DNA of 64,000 nucleotides, taken from assembly GCF_963675165.1 (NCBI RefSeq), contig NC_087378.1, forward strand, positions 1,915,525 to 1,979,524. Reading direction: 5' to 3'. Shown here one piece after another: positions 11,301 through 22,865 of the stretch. A model generated the notes under the pieces. It made no database searches. It worked only from the letters and a program-made list of their open reading frames with translations, and was not told the DNA's origin. Within the stretch, counting starts at the first letter, position 1. Every line of letters starts with the position of its first letter. A program made the position numbers and the translations under genes. This DNA is from Halichondria panicea. Lineage: Eukaryota > Porifera > Demospongiae > Suberitida > Halichondriidae.

Positions 11301-14300
11301 CAGAGCTCTGCTTATCATCATGTGTACTCAAAAGAATCTCCGTAATTTTCTCCAATTGGTCTATTGGATCTGTGATGGGGAACTCGTGTGTGTAGAGCCA
11401 TTCACAAAACTCCAGGAGGTACTCAATCTTTTGCCAACTATCACCATCCTAAGGGAAATAGTGTTACTATATGATACAGCTAGAGCTCTCAAAAAACAGA
11501 GTACCTGTAGACTGTCGATGGCATTCTGATAGGCTGTGATGGTTTGAGTGGGGTCTGATGAATTAATGGCTGCCTTGTGCCAAAGAGAAGCCACAAACTC
11601 ACTTGGCTCCTCCTGCATTAAAACAATAAAATTAATTTAATTATAAACAATGAAAGTCTGCATAACAAGTATTGTTTACTACACATCGCCCACACTAAGG
11701 GGGGCAATTAGACTCAGCAGGAAATGCTCAAATACTGCCAAATACGAAAACCACACACAATGCAGGCTTAGTTAAATGTACAAAAGGGGTTTCACAGCTA
11801 ATTCAAAGCAATCTCTAGTTACATTTAAACTAAAAATGGATGAGTTAAAGATACACAGGACTATTGCCTATTTGCTTTTGCTACTAGCTGCTCTATCATC
11901 CACTACACTAGGACTAGCAGTTAAGAGACAGTCAGACAGTGAATGTCTTTTCCAGTATGTGCTGCAGCCACCAAGAGACAACTTCAACATATGCAATCCG
12001 TTTCAGCCAGCTGAGAACTCTCTAACTCTGGAGTGCAGTATTCTAGTAATGGACAGCAGACCAGGAGAGCTGACAATAGATTGGATCTACACTAGTACTG
12101 GAGACCGAACTGAGACTTTGTTATCAAACACCACTGCAACAAGCCTGGGAACTTTAGTTTATTCTACAATTACGGTAGGTTACATAGCTATAATAGTCAT
12201 TATTTTATACTGTCACAATACAAATGTCTGCAGATTGCTAACACTAGAGCAGGACATTATTACTGCCAACCAAACTCAACACAAGCTGGACTTCTAAAAA
12301 GCAGCTCACAGACTACGGTATTCAGCAAACCATTGTACGTCGTTATTGACAATAGCTGTGAGGGACAACAACTAAGCACTGAGCAACCAGAATGCATATT
12401 AAACGGCAATTCTTTAAGTGGTACTACAACTACTGAGCTATCAAACAGTGAAACTAGTGCTGAGCCAACGATTGATCCACCAGAAAACCACAATATACTG
12501 TATAAATCTCTAGGAGGAGTTGGCCTCCTCCTCATTGTTATAGTGGTCTGCACGGGGCTAATAGTATGCTGTCACCACAAGAGGACAAGCAGAAGCAGAG
12601 TACCCAACTCTCAGGGCAAAGGGAGCAGAGTGGTCAGGGGTATGTTAGTCACACATCATGCAGTCCATTAGCTTAGTATACGTACGTTAGGTTACATAAA
12701 TTGTCATAATAAACTTTCAATCAATAACAGCTACATTGTCAATCAAACACTGTGTCCTCTCATATTCAGAATGGCATGCAGTGAGGACCACACAGACAAG
12801 TCCACAGCCTCTAAATGACGTGGTCACACGACAGTATATTCCTCCACCACACACCCTCCCACCAGTACTGGCCTCAATGGAGAGAGATTCAAGATTAACC
12901 AGCTCAGGATACGTGGATGCTAATTCAACACTCGCTGAACACAGGATACAGTACCAGAACTACAGCTCAATCATACAAACGAATAGGGATGATCAATCAG
13001 AGTGGTCACAACAAGAACAACCTAGAGCACAAAAACTAGCAAAAAGTACACTCCCCGCAAGTTATACACCACATAATATTGATCAGCAGTATGTCAATTA
13101 TCGGCAACCCCATGGCAACGTACCATTGGAACCTATTTATGAGGATGGGAATAAAAATCCTACACAACAACTAAAGGAAAGGGTCAAAGCTAGTCAAGAG
13201 GAAGCCTACAGTGAAGTAGGAAACACAGAACACCTGTACCAAGGGCTCGTCCCAGAGACAATGAACTATACTAGCTTGTATCACATGGTCAACAAAAACT
13301 AAAAGTGTTTGTAAGCTGTTTGCATTGTCATTGTATGTACTATTGAGCACATTACCTCTATGTATCAACGGGGAACTTAAATAAAAGATCACCTTCATGA
13401 AAATCCTTACATGTGTACAACATTGTTAGTGTTGACCATAAATGGGTGTAGTTGTAGTGAATAGGGGACTGTGATGGGTACATCTAATGATTTGTATTTT
13501 CATTCTCAGAATGTACACACGGGTCATTTCTGTTTACCTATGAATATAAAAACACACACACACCTGAAATCTGATGAAATCACTTGTCACGCTCTTGCCC
13601 ATTCTGCTCTTGAAGACCAGCTTGAAGGGTACCAAGTGTGGGTGGATTGGTTTGGGGGTGCTCCACAATGCCTCTTCCACTAGAGTCAAGCCCTCCTCCC
13701 AGCAACACTGCATCCAGTGAAAAATAGGACGATAATGTTGTACAACACACACTAAAAAAAGCCCCTTTGTGGTGTACCTTGTCAATATGAGCCTGGAATA
13801 CAATGCTGTACATCCGTGTGACTAGTTCATAGTCCTTCCCCTTGCTGGCCAGGGCCTTGTCCTGTGCCAACACACAACATGCAGATTATATCACAGGAAA
13901 ACAACCCGTCTACAACAATACATGAAGGATTAAGAAGCTGTAAGAGTGTCAAGAAGCAATAAAATTCCTAATTGGCAGAGTGGTGTTGGTAACCAGTGTG
14001 CGTTTGAAACAGTTGAAACCATAACGGGATAACCTTTACCGCATGCACTACTAAACATCTCCTCACCTCATTCTTGCTCCCATGTCTCCCGCCCAGTAAG
14101 GGTACACAGAGGTCGAGCAGCTCACACAGAGGTTGCTGGAGAAGATGTCTCTCCATGGGGTCAGCCGTCAAAGGTTGACAGGTCAACCAGTAATGCCGAC
14201 ATCCATCAAACACAAGACAATACGATGAGATCGTATGACCAACCCTAAGAAAAAATATCACCTTACAAAACGGAGAGCAATAAGCATACAATTGTCATGT

Positions 14301-17300
14301 GACAAAACATCTAATCACAGGATAGTCACCTGACAGACTCGTAGAATGCCCCTAGGGCTGTCCTGAGCACCGAGACATTGCCAGCAGCTGAGGTGGAGAG
14401 TGCTTGACCTTGTATGCTGTATGCCAGAGACTGCAACTCACAACCCAACCTCTGGTCAGAGCTATATTGAGTAGATGATTAGTGCTATGGTTATGGTGGG
14501 TGGTGTGGTATCTGGTTAGAGCACTTACGAGAGCTTTTCTGATGTTATCTCAGGTAGCTTTAGAGTCACTGCTTTGCAGGAACATTGATACGCCTACAGG
14601 AGAGAGGGTAGAGTTGTGGTAATGTATAGTGATTAGTTACTGACAATAGAGTGGTCCTTTTGCTTCAGGGCTAGCTCGGCCAGACGAACCCATAACTGCA
14701 TCTCCACGAGCACCTCTCCCCACTCACACTCCGACACCATTCCCGATACCTCACTGAGAGTGGGACAGTTGGGAAAATCCCATATCCCATTTCCTTGAGA
14801 ACAGAGCAACTTAACAGCGACCATAGCTCTACAAGGGACTGCAAAGAGGTCCACAGTCTGTGGAAAGTTTTATTACAATGAACATACGTACAGGTAAAAT
14901 ATGATAGTTATTCATAGGGGTTCTTCTCACCTCTTCAATGTCAAAGTTTTTGTTGGTGAATGGCTGATGGAGGAGCTGTCTACAGGCCACCCATCCACTC
15001 AGCAGTTCACCTCGAACGCTTAGTGGCACACTGCTGTTCCAAACCCCAAGACAGTACTCACAAACCTAGAAAAGTGTACAGTATAACTACATTCACTGTA
15101 CTAATGTACATGCAATTCTCACCTCTAGAGCTTCTTTCAACTCAGCTACAGACTCAGGGTCCACTGGCAACTGAGCATCACCACCAGCTTTAGCTTTTCC
15201 TTTCCTAGATCCTGCTCTAGATCCTCCTTTACTGTCTGCTCTGGCTCCCTTTTTGCCAGTTCGAGGTGTCTCTTTCCCCGAGGGCGGCTTAGGACGACTC
15301 CACTTCTTGACTACACCTCCCACCAGAGCAGAGCACACTCGAATCAACAGCACACTATCACTGCAAGACAAAATACTTATTAAGCCGACATTAAAATATC
15401 AATTAAAATCAAAGTCACCAATAGACACTACAGTATATATACACGTATAATAATAAACTTACCTGTTCATTTTGACCAGTTTCATGCTGTCCAAGAGTGG
15501 TTTGAATGCTCCCACAACCTCTAACAGACGTCCACTCTTCACCCAGTGATGATGATAGTTCCACAAGTAGACTGCTGCATTGCCCACAATCACCTCCTCT
15601 CCAAGTACCACTCCTAACTCCCCTGCCCGCAGGAAACCAGCAACACTGTCACTGCTGAGTTGAGATAGCCAGCTAGTATAGGAGCCCCAGGCCTCGCTAA
15701 GGGATTGAGGTAGGTTGAGTGGTGGTGGTTTCTCTCCTAGTTGTAGACCCTCTTGTTGGAGATAGAACACGAGACACTGTACAGAACACAATACACAATC
15801 GGGAATATTAGAGGCTTAGTTTTCTGATAATTATATTGAAGGACCATTCCGGTTAGTTTGCTCATTTAAGTTTTCCTGTCACCTCGGCTAGTAGACAGTG
15901 GGTGTTGGCGAGGGTCCTCACAAGGTCACACTCTTCCCTCTTCAAAGTTTCTGGTATGCTCACAATATCAATCACACTCTGTCGAGACTTGGCCATGCCT
16001 AACACAGAATCGTGTTTGAAACTGGAGCTTCTCCGTGGGGCCATGCTGATACTGCCCCTCTGACTCTGACTAAGCCTGGGGGAGCTCAAACGCTCTGAGA
16101 TCGTACACTTGGACTTGGTAACTATAGAAAATACGCAATGTACATGTATAATGCGGAGGCACAATGAAATGTATAACTTTACCTGACCCTGCCCATCTCC
16201 CATCATCATAAGTGACACAAAATCGAGCGGCTGAGATAGCCACATCCCATACACTTTGCTTGCGAGCTGCCCTCGCCAAGTCACTCCACACACGACACCT
16301 GTAGACAAACAGTACTCAATATCATGTCAAGCACCCAATACAAATCATGTAACTTGCCTTTGTCTGTCTTCCTGCTTGTCCATGCTCTTCAAGTGCTCAC
16401 CCACCAACTCCTTAGCTAAACAGTAATCGGCCAATTTCTTGCCCTTCTCTTCGACAGCCACTAGAGTCCTGCTGCTTAGCTCTGAGGATGCATTGATCTG
16501 GTCAATAAGTCTGTTTACAGGGATGTTTGAAGGACTGGACAATGTCTGTAAGAATTGATTAGGGGCCAGCAGTTCTCCCGCCTTCACTAGGAGTGATCTT
16601 AGCTCCCCACCCCCTCCTGACAAGGAACTAGCCTGTAGAGGTGACACCAAAATACAGTGCCTGCTGCTATTGCAATACTAACCTGCTCAATGGTCTTGAT
16701 GGCTCTCTGCAGTGGCTCTTCAGGAGTAGTGTACAGTTGCGCCCTTAATGTCACCTTGTTCTGCACAACACTAATCTGTTCTCTGTACTTTCCAAAACAG
16801 TCCAGACCAGAAGCCTACAGTGCACGAGTGATAGTGTCTGGACTGGGTAATTATGCATATCTCACTTTGCCAAGATTCTCAAGAGAGGCCTCAAGTTGTC
16901 CTTGGTCAGCGTGTATCTTCCCTAATTCAAAGTGTATACCAACCCTCACCTGATGCAGAAGACTGTAGGAAATAGGAAATTAAGTAAGTACATGGGTACA
17001 GTACACACACATTGTACGTATATACGGTAACTGTATTTATACCTGTCTATCTGCTCCAGTGCAGTGGCTGTAGCTGATAGTGGCTTGAGAAGGTGGTGTC
17101 TGAGGTTAGGCTGAAGCAGTGGCAGCGAGGTGTTCCACAGTGCCACGCACACATGCTGTAACAAGGGAGGACAAAACAAGTAAAGACAAATTCTACTCAA
17201 TATATATACACCCACCTGAATGAGGTCCATATCGTTAGACCTAACAGCAGATGTGAGAATCCCCTCAAGTCTCTTTAAAGCATCTACTCTTCCCTCTATA

Positions 17301-18832
17301 GCTGTCTCGCTGTACCCCTCTCTGACCAACACTTGGCAGCCAAGCATCTGACGACGAATCATCAGCTGAGCACTATTCCCCACAGAGTCCTGGGGTACTG
17401 CACTCAGGCAGTCTCCTGCTAATTGGCTGAGACCACACTCCATAGCTAAAGAGCCTAGCTCCAAGAGTAGAGGAGGTCTGGTCTCAAGAGGAGGGGCTGG
17501 GATGCACGACTGACTAGCTGTTTTTCTCACACTGGAGGGTTCGTCCCCACTTGTTATAAATGTGAACACATTACGTAGTCTTTGTTCCAACTCTGGCCCA
17601 GAGATCTTCTGTGACACCATTGCACTGTAAGAGAAGTTCCATGAGCTACACAGTATGCACATGGAGTTAGTAAAGGACTTACCTTTTGACCTTGTAGAGT
17701 TGAATGAGAGCTCCATACTCAGGGAATGATCTGCTGTCCCTGTCAAACATCTTACTGTCACCAAGGTTGTAGCTAACCTGCAAGTGATGAATACATACGT
17801 ACTAGTATTCGCAGTACAAGGTTATACTCACATAAAGCCTCATTAGTTCCCCTAACTTCTGGGGAGCCTTTTTCCTGGCCAGTTGGACAGCAGAAGAGCA
17901 CGTCTTAGCAGCTTCATCACTCTGCCCTGCATCGAGCTGACTCAGTACAAGCCCTCTGTAATCACAGGAACACTTACTGTTATGAGCATTCTCAAAGCTA
18001 CTCAAATGCAACACTCCAAATATTAGAACACTAGCTAGTTATTATACGCAGCATGTAAGATTTTGTGTGGGGATTAAAAATGACACACGCTTTACATGCA
18101 TAATCACGACAATCCATACACTGATTCTCACATCATCAGCTCTAGTCTCCAAGGTGTGTCCTGGTCCTTGATTTCCTCCAAAGCTTTCAGCATAGTCGCT
18201 AGTGGTTTGGTGTATCCTCTCCTCGAGCCAGGGCGCTGGAAGGGACGGCATATCTGCCATAGCAACACAGATGCATTGTAGACCAGGAAGTAGTAGCTGC
18301 ATGAGGGAAACAAGCGTTACTAGTTTGGTAGACTATTAAAACATTTTAGAACGCACCATTCTGATTTCTTGGCAGTGGCTACAGCTTTCAGGATACAACT
18401 CAATGAGTGAGATAATAGATCCTGCACCAACAGAGAAATGCAGTTCTCATATCTACCTCACATACTGTACACACGTACGTACCTCCTGTGAGGAGTCATG
18501 TGGTGCAGAGGTGAGGGCCTCACACAGGTGAGCTCTCACAGTGAACTGGTTAACAGGTGGACTCAGACTCAAGTAGAGCTGAACACAATCCAACGCAACC
18601 TCTCGACAGCCATTCTGGAAATCATACAAGTTATAAACCTCAGTATACACAATGTATGTACTACAACCTTAACCATGTGTACAGTGTGCTCTATTTGGAG
18701 TGTTACCTTTATTGCATGTTCTGCAAACACTATCAACTGTGCTGGGTTGCCTGAGCTCTGGTGCCTCTTTGAGGGGGAGAAGTACTCTTTTAGAGCAGCG
18801 TGAGATTGCTTTATTCTCTCTTCCATAGCCAT
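5370..18832 (-). CDS. CFAP46: CFAP46 (TTC40), ciliary central-pair protein
   Basis: A long gene of several dozen short exons. Start ATG at 18832-18830 (MAMEERIKQSHAALKEYF), stop TAA at 5372-5370. Diagnostic stretches in order: YYFLVYNASVLLWQICRPF (about 18295), QPNLRHHLLKPLSATATALE (about 17115), WSDLARAARKQSVWDVAISA (about 16290), an EEGLTLVEEAL exon (13564-13708), LWHKAAINSSDPTQTITAYQ (about 11580), and a C-terminal exon with VVVLADTHLLRLPLEAMEI (about 7060). These follow the CFAP46/TTC40 order. CFAP46 is a TPR-rich component of the C1d projection of the axonemal central apparatus, working with CFAP54, CFAP74 and CFAP221 to control ciliary beating. The human protein is ~2700 aa and this locus is compatible with a near full-length copy. 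Introns house a tRNA gene, a MITE and an antisense Ig-receptor gene. I did not verify every splice junction, and continuity through 5.4-7.1 kb is the least certain. Confidence 0.85.
6509..6580 (+). tRNA. tRNA-Pro (anticodon CGG)
   Basis: A 72-nt cloverleaf starting GGCTTGTTGGTCTAGTGG. The acceptor stem GGCTTGT pairs with ATAAGCC (one G-T wobble), the discriminator base is C, the anticodon loop CTTCGGGTG gives CGG, and the T arm is CCCGGGTTCGACTCCCGGA. A-box and B-box (GGTTCGACTCC) promoters are intact. It lies on the opposite strand within a CFAP46 intron. Confidence 0.97.
6582..6589 (+). terminator. RNA polymerase III terminator of tRNA-Pro
   Basis: Run of eight T residues two bases after the tRNA 3' end, a standard Pol III stop. 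Confidence 0.9.
6720..6891. mobile_element. 172-bp TA-flanked MITE in a CFAP46 intron
   Basis: The termini TACTGTATAGCGGGTAATTT and its near-exact inverse ending CCCGCTATACGGTA bound a non-coding 172-bp unit, and TA flanks both sides. A diverged relative with the same terminal motif lies at 42294-42510. Confidence 0.85.
11836..13302 (+). CDS. single-pass Ig-domain receptor with ITAM-like tail, nested antisense in a CFAP46 intron
   Basis: Three exons, 11836-12174, 12234-12639 and 12770-13302, join in frame to 425 residues. MDELKIHRTIAYLLLLLAAL is a signal peptide. One Ig-like domain follows, with the B-strand Cys in SLTLECSIL, the core Trp in TIDWIY, and ANTRAGHYYCQ as the F-strand D/AxGxYYC motif split across intron 1. 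Four more ectodomain cysteines (SECLF, FNIC, NSCEG, PECIL) suggest extra disulphides. A Ser/Thr-rich stalk leads to the membrane helix GGVGLLLIVIVVCTGLIVCC, a basic stop-transfer HHKRTSRSR, then a ~210-residue tail. The tail holds many tyrosines: YIPPPHTLPPV, YVNY, IYEDGN, and YSEV-x6-YQGL followed by SLYHMV. The spacing of the last pair fits an ITAM, and SLYHMV fits an ITIM. An AATAAA signal lies at 13380-13385. The host intron is 11613-13563. No family name can be given; ligand and signalling are unknown. Confidence 0.85.
13380..13385 (+). promoter_or_regulatory. polyadenylation signal of the nested Ig-receptor gene
   Basis: AATAAA 78 bp after the receptor stop codon and before the flanking CFAP46 exon at 13564. 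This indicates that the nested gene makes its own independent transcript. Confidence 0.6.
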
Positions 18833-18967
18833 TTTATTATCCACAATACATCTGTTACCATAGTTACATACCCTTCGGCGGTAAGGGGAAATCCCCTTGT
18901 ATAATAAATATATTAATTTTTATAGCCGCGGTTTGCTTCAAACAATCATTGCACATTATCAAGTGTT

Positions 18968-21900
18968 TTATCTTCTTGACTTTCTTCTCTCCTCCTTAAC
19001 TTCATGTTGGCCCATTTGCAAATCATGGAGTATCTTCTTTGTCTTGGCTGCTCGCTCATTATCTCTGCATGGGAACAAAACAACGCAATGAAAATTGCAC
19101 ACACATGTTTTAGTACAGTATATATATACTCACAATTGTAGTCTTTCAGATAATTTTTCCTTAGCCAAGAAAGCAACATCTCTTCTGATCTCTCTAATAG
19201 CTCCCTGCAAGGTAATACGATTGGTATACGAACACTATTATTTAAGTGCATGCATACTTTTATTTCTTTCTTGACTTTGTGCTTCAACTTCTGCCGCTCA
19301 CCGACAGACTTGCTTCTGGCTTTCTTTCTGTTCACCTCATAGCTGTGCAAGCAGGGGGAATAAAGGGGAGTTACTTCTACAAAAAACTTACATTTCATCA
19401 AACTTTGGCTCGTAGAATCTGATGGACTTTGGTTTTTGTGTGAGTAGCTGCAACACATTTTTGTCCTTGCTCCCCTTACTACACACCAGCTCCAGTGTCT
19501 CAGTCAGCAGTTCCTCAATAGAAGGGGGCCAACTTCTCTTCACGGCACTACGGGGTAAGGTTATGATCACACTAATTGTTTAGACTACTGCACTCACTTT
19601 TGGAGGTTGGTGAGCAAGGGAGCAACAAGCTCTGAGAACGAGGGGAGATCAGAGTACAACGCAACGATACTTGAAATTGCTGACAGTGCAGTTTTGAGTA
19701 CACAACATCCAGCATTTTTGGCTCTTGGTTGACTGGCATCAATAATCAGTGAGAGAAATCTGGATACACATGTACACCATAAAAATGTTTGACCCGAACA
19801 AAATTCAGTGTTGTAGACACTTACGTTGGAATACTCTCTCCACCTTCAACAGAGAGGAGGCTGGACATATGAGATACTTTGCCAGTCAGAGGGGGAAGAC
19901 ATATCCCTAAATAGAGACATTCGCTAATGATTGATATACTATACGTACAAGGTGGTTGACTAGCTAGTATACCTGTTCCGTCCACAGCAAAGTATCCCAC
20001 CACACTGGTTAGGAAGTTGACCAGCTCTGGCATCAAGCGCTTTGACTGACCAATGTACTGTAGGAAAGATTCACACATAATAATTCAAGATGGCCATTAA
20101 AACTTTACTCACCTCAATAACTAGCTGACACAAAAGAAGACCTGAAACAAGGTCACTCAGATTCTTTACAGCACACTGCACAGTGAACATATTCCATCTC
20201 TTATAATGCACATAATGTATCTTGCGCAACAATGGTAATGTACACTAGAGTATAAGCATTTGATCAATCACCTTTGCTAACAGCTGACCCATTAGGATGA
20301 GAGTAGGTGTGGTGATGGGGTGCTCAAAGTCAGATGTGGGGAACACCACGGCGATTAGCTTCAAAAGAAATACTTCAGAGAGAGGGGGGTATCGTTTCCC
20401 TCCAGAAATAGTCCAAAGCTGATGACACAGCTGCAGTTTCTTTTGAAATACCTGAGCAGTGTTTAGGGGGCTCAGCTGAGAGAGCTTGAACAGAGGCCTG
20501 GTGGAGAGAGAGGCATTTTGTTATGAGTGCAATAATCAATTCAATTGCACAACTCCTGGCGTGAAGTATCTTTACTTCACGCCAGGGCATGAATTAAAAC
20601 ACACCTGGCCATCTTGTCTAAAGCCTCAAGACTATCTCTGGTTGGTTGTTCTCCCAGACTGGTGCAGTAGTCTACAAACGTCGGTAGGAAGTCCTGGAAG
20701 AGAAAAACCATAAGAGTACGTTACCATTAATTAGGAGAATTGGTTTATACCTGAAGTTTTTGTTTGTTTCCAGGGTCAATTGAAGGGTGGTTACAAGAGT
20801 GAATCCTTTCAACTGCAGTTAGACACTCTTCTGGGGACCTAGCAATAAATGTATGGATAAATTATATTATGTGCATATCAATTCTTACCGATTTGACACT
20901 ATGGCTTGCAACTCCTCAAGACTTTTTGGCACTGCAAAGAGAGACTGAGTTGTAATGATGTCACGGCCAACTGTGTACTAACCAGAGAATGTATAGGGTA
21001 ACTCTTTGGAAGCCAGCTTCTTCATTTTCTTAATTTCTGCTTTTGAGGGTCCTTTGATGATAGGTTGATTTGGCTCCTCAATATCTGACTCGTGGTCACT
21101 GACATCGGACTCCAGGTCGGAACCATACTCATCACCAGGGTCACCACCCTCACAAACGTCACCATCACCAGTAGCATCGCTAGCATCATCACCCTCGCAA
21201 TCCTCATCAGAGTCACTCTCTCCACCCACGTCACTAGGATCACGCCTCTCACCCCTCCTACCAACAGCCTCATACACACTCGGACCACCCTCCTCTTGCA
21301 CAATCTTCCCGTCTTTGTACCGAAGTGTAAACTGGACTTTCTTTTTGACTATCGGTTGGTCTCTGATATAGTCAGCCGACTCTGTTGTCATATCATCACC
21401 CGATGGGATCACACCCTTCATCCTACGGACACGATCAGCCTGGAAATATTTTATAATGAGACAATTTCACAAAAATATCAACTTAGCATACCTCTCGTTT
21501 TTCCAGCTTTTCTTTCTCCTCTTTTGCTATCTCTTCCTCTGTCTTCATTCTGTCAGTGGGTTGTCCTCTCTTCTCATAAGCTAACTCCCTCACTGTCTTG
21601 TCATAGTCATCAGTCTTCAGCTTCTGTCCTTTGCTCCCATCACTCTATACATACATGCAGTTGGTAAGATACCAAACAGACAGATGCGGTCTTACAGCGA
21701 ATGGCAGAGTAGTCTGCAGGCTTTTCCAATCAGTGTTGATCTTATCCAGAAGTTCCTCTACATCTTGTTTCTCACTCTGCTGCTTGTACTGTTAGAGGGG
21801 AGCAGGGGGGGGGGGGGTAAAAGTATATCTTATTTAAAATACAGCTTACCTTCATTGCTTTAGACTTAGCCACCACCTCCTCCATGATCTCTTTCCTGCT

Positions 21901-22694
21901 CCTCAGTCTGTCCGGCTGCACGTCAGGTGAGTGCATAGAGGAGAGTATTAGACACAATCAACACCACAACAGATAATCATTACTTTAACATCGTCTTCAG
22001 TCTCACTGATTTTCTGTTTCTTCCTCAAAAATCCCCCAAAATGAGTGTCACCAATATCTTCTACAATGCAAGAAGACGCAAGAAGAGGTAATAATATAGC
22101 TGGACAAATATTGAACATTGTGTTTTTTTACCATCCTCCAGCTCATTTTCGCTAAGCTCGATGTGATCAAACTTCTCCATGCCTCCGATGGACCGGCCAT
22201 AATGAGTAAGCCCCTCTTCATCATCATCATTGAGAGTAAACAAGCTGGAACGCTCGTGCTTTCTCTGAAAAAAACACACAATCAACAATGATTATATTCT
22301 CAGACGGTACCCACCTTCCTTTCGAGAGTGAACCGCTTCATCATTTTTTCCTCGGCTGTCAGGTCATCATTGTACTCTCCAAACCGACGGTCTACAAACT
22401 CGTTGGTCTTGTTCCGCTGCTGGTACTCCACTAGCAGAGTCTTCTTGCGCTGAAAGGATACATTAAATAAACTAAGCTAGTGCTTATTTGCCTCAGTCTA
22501 CAAACCCATACCTTTTTGACAGCCTTGGAGCGTGCCACACCAGGTAGACCCTTGTCAGACTTGCTCTTCTGACCTAGAACATCATGCTTCTTCTTGTTGA
22601 TCCGAACCTCAAAGGGATTCAACTTCTGCACCACTTTGGTTCCTTTCCTCTTGACCAACACGGTGGCTGAGGGCTTCTTCTTGAGGGAGGGCAT
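18968..22694 (-). CDS. NOP14: NOP14, nucleolar protein of the small-subunit processome
   Basis: Minus-strand multi-exon gene, ATG at 22694-22692 (MPSLKKKPSATVLVKRKGTK), stop TAA at 18970-18968. Conserved blocks in order: NPFEVRINKKKHDVLGQKSK followed by GLPGVARSKAVKK; LLVEYQQRNKTNEFVDRRFG and EEKMMKRFTLERK; DDEEGLTHYGRSIGGMEKFD; a long acidic Asp/Glu/Ser segment (about 21060-21250); an HEAT-like helical C-terminal half; and a basic end with KLKHKVKKEIK and KTKKILHDLQMGQHEVKEER. These are the landmarks of NOP14, needed for 18S rRNA maturation in the 90S pre-ribosome. It is arranged head-to-head with FANCI (171 bp between start codons) and ends 135 bp from the CFAP46 start. Its 5' third is duplicated at 59189-60908. 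Confidence 0.92.
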
Positions 22695-22865
22695 ATTACA
22701 ATAGTCTACTGGGTATGAGATCAAGAAAAGTACACTCTACTTGGGCCTCTTGGGGGAGCAAATTCGACCACGTGGGTAGAGGACCAAGGAGGGCGGCTAA
22801 GTCATGAGACGACACCTTTCTTATAGAGAGGTCACAAAGAAGGCATTATTTCAAGCAGCAAAATC
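22695..22865. promoter_or_regulatory. bidirectional promoter interval, NOP14 / FANCI
   Basis: 171 bp between divergent ATGs; any core promoters must be here. A copy that looks essentially identical is at 60909-61079 in the duplicated segment. No TATA box is evident. Confidence 0.6.

Noticed and set aside
21092-21667. 191-codon plus-strand ORF (and its copy at 59280-59798)
   Set aside because: It is antisense to the acidic and following exons of NOP14; its Thr/Val/Leu repeats mirror the Asp/Ser codons.
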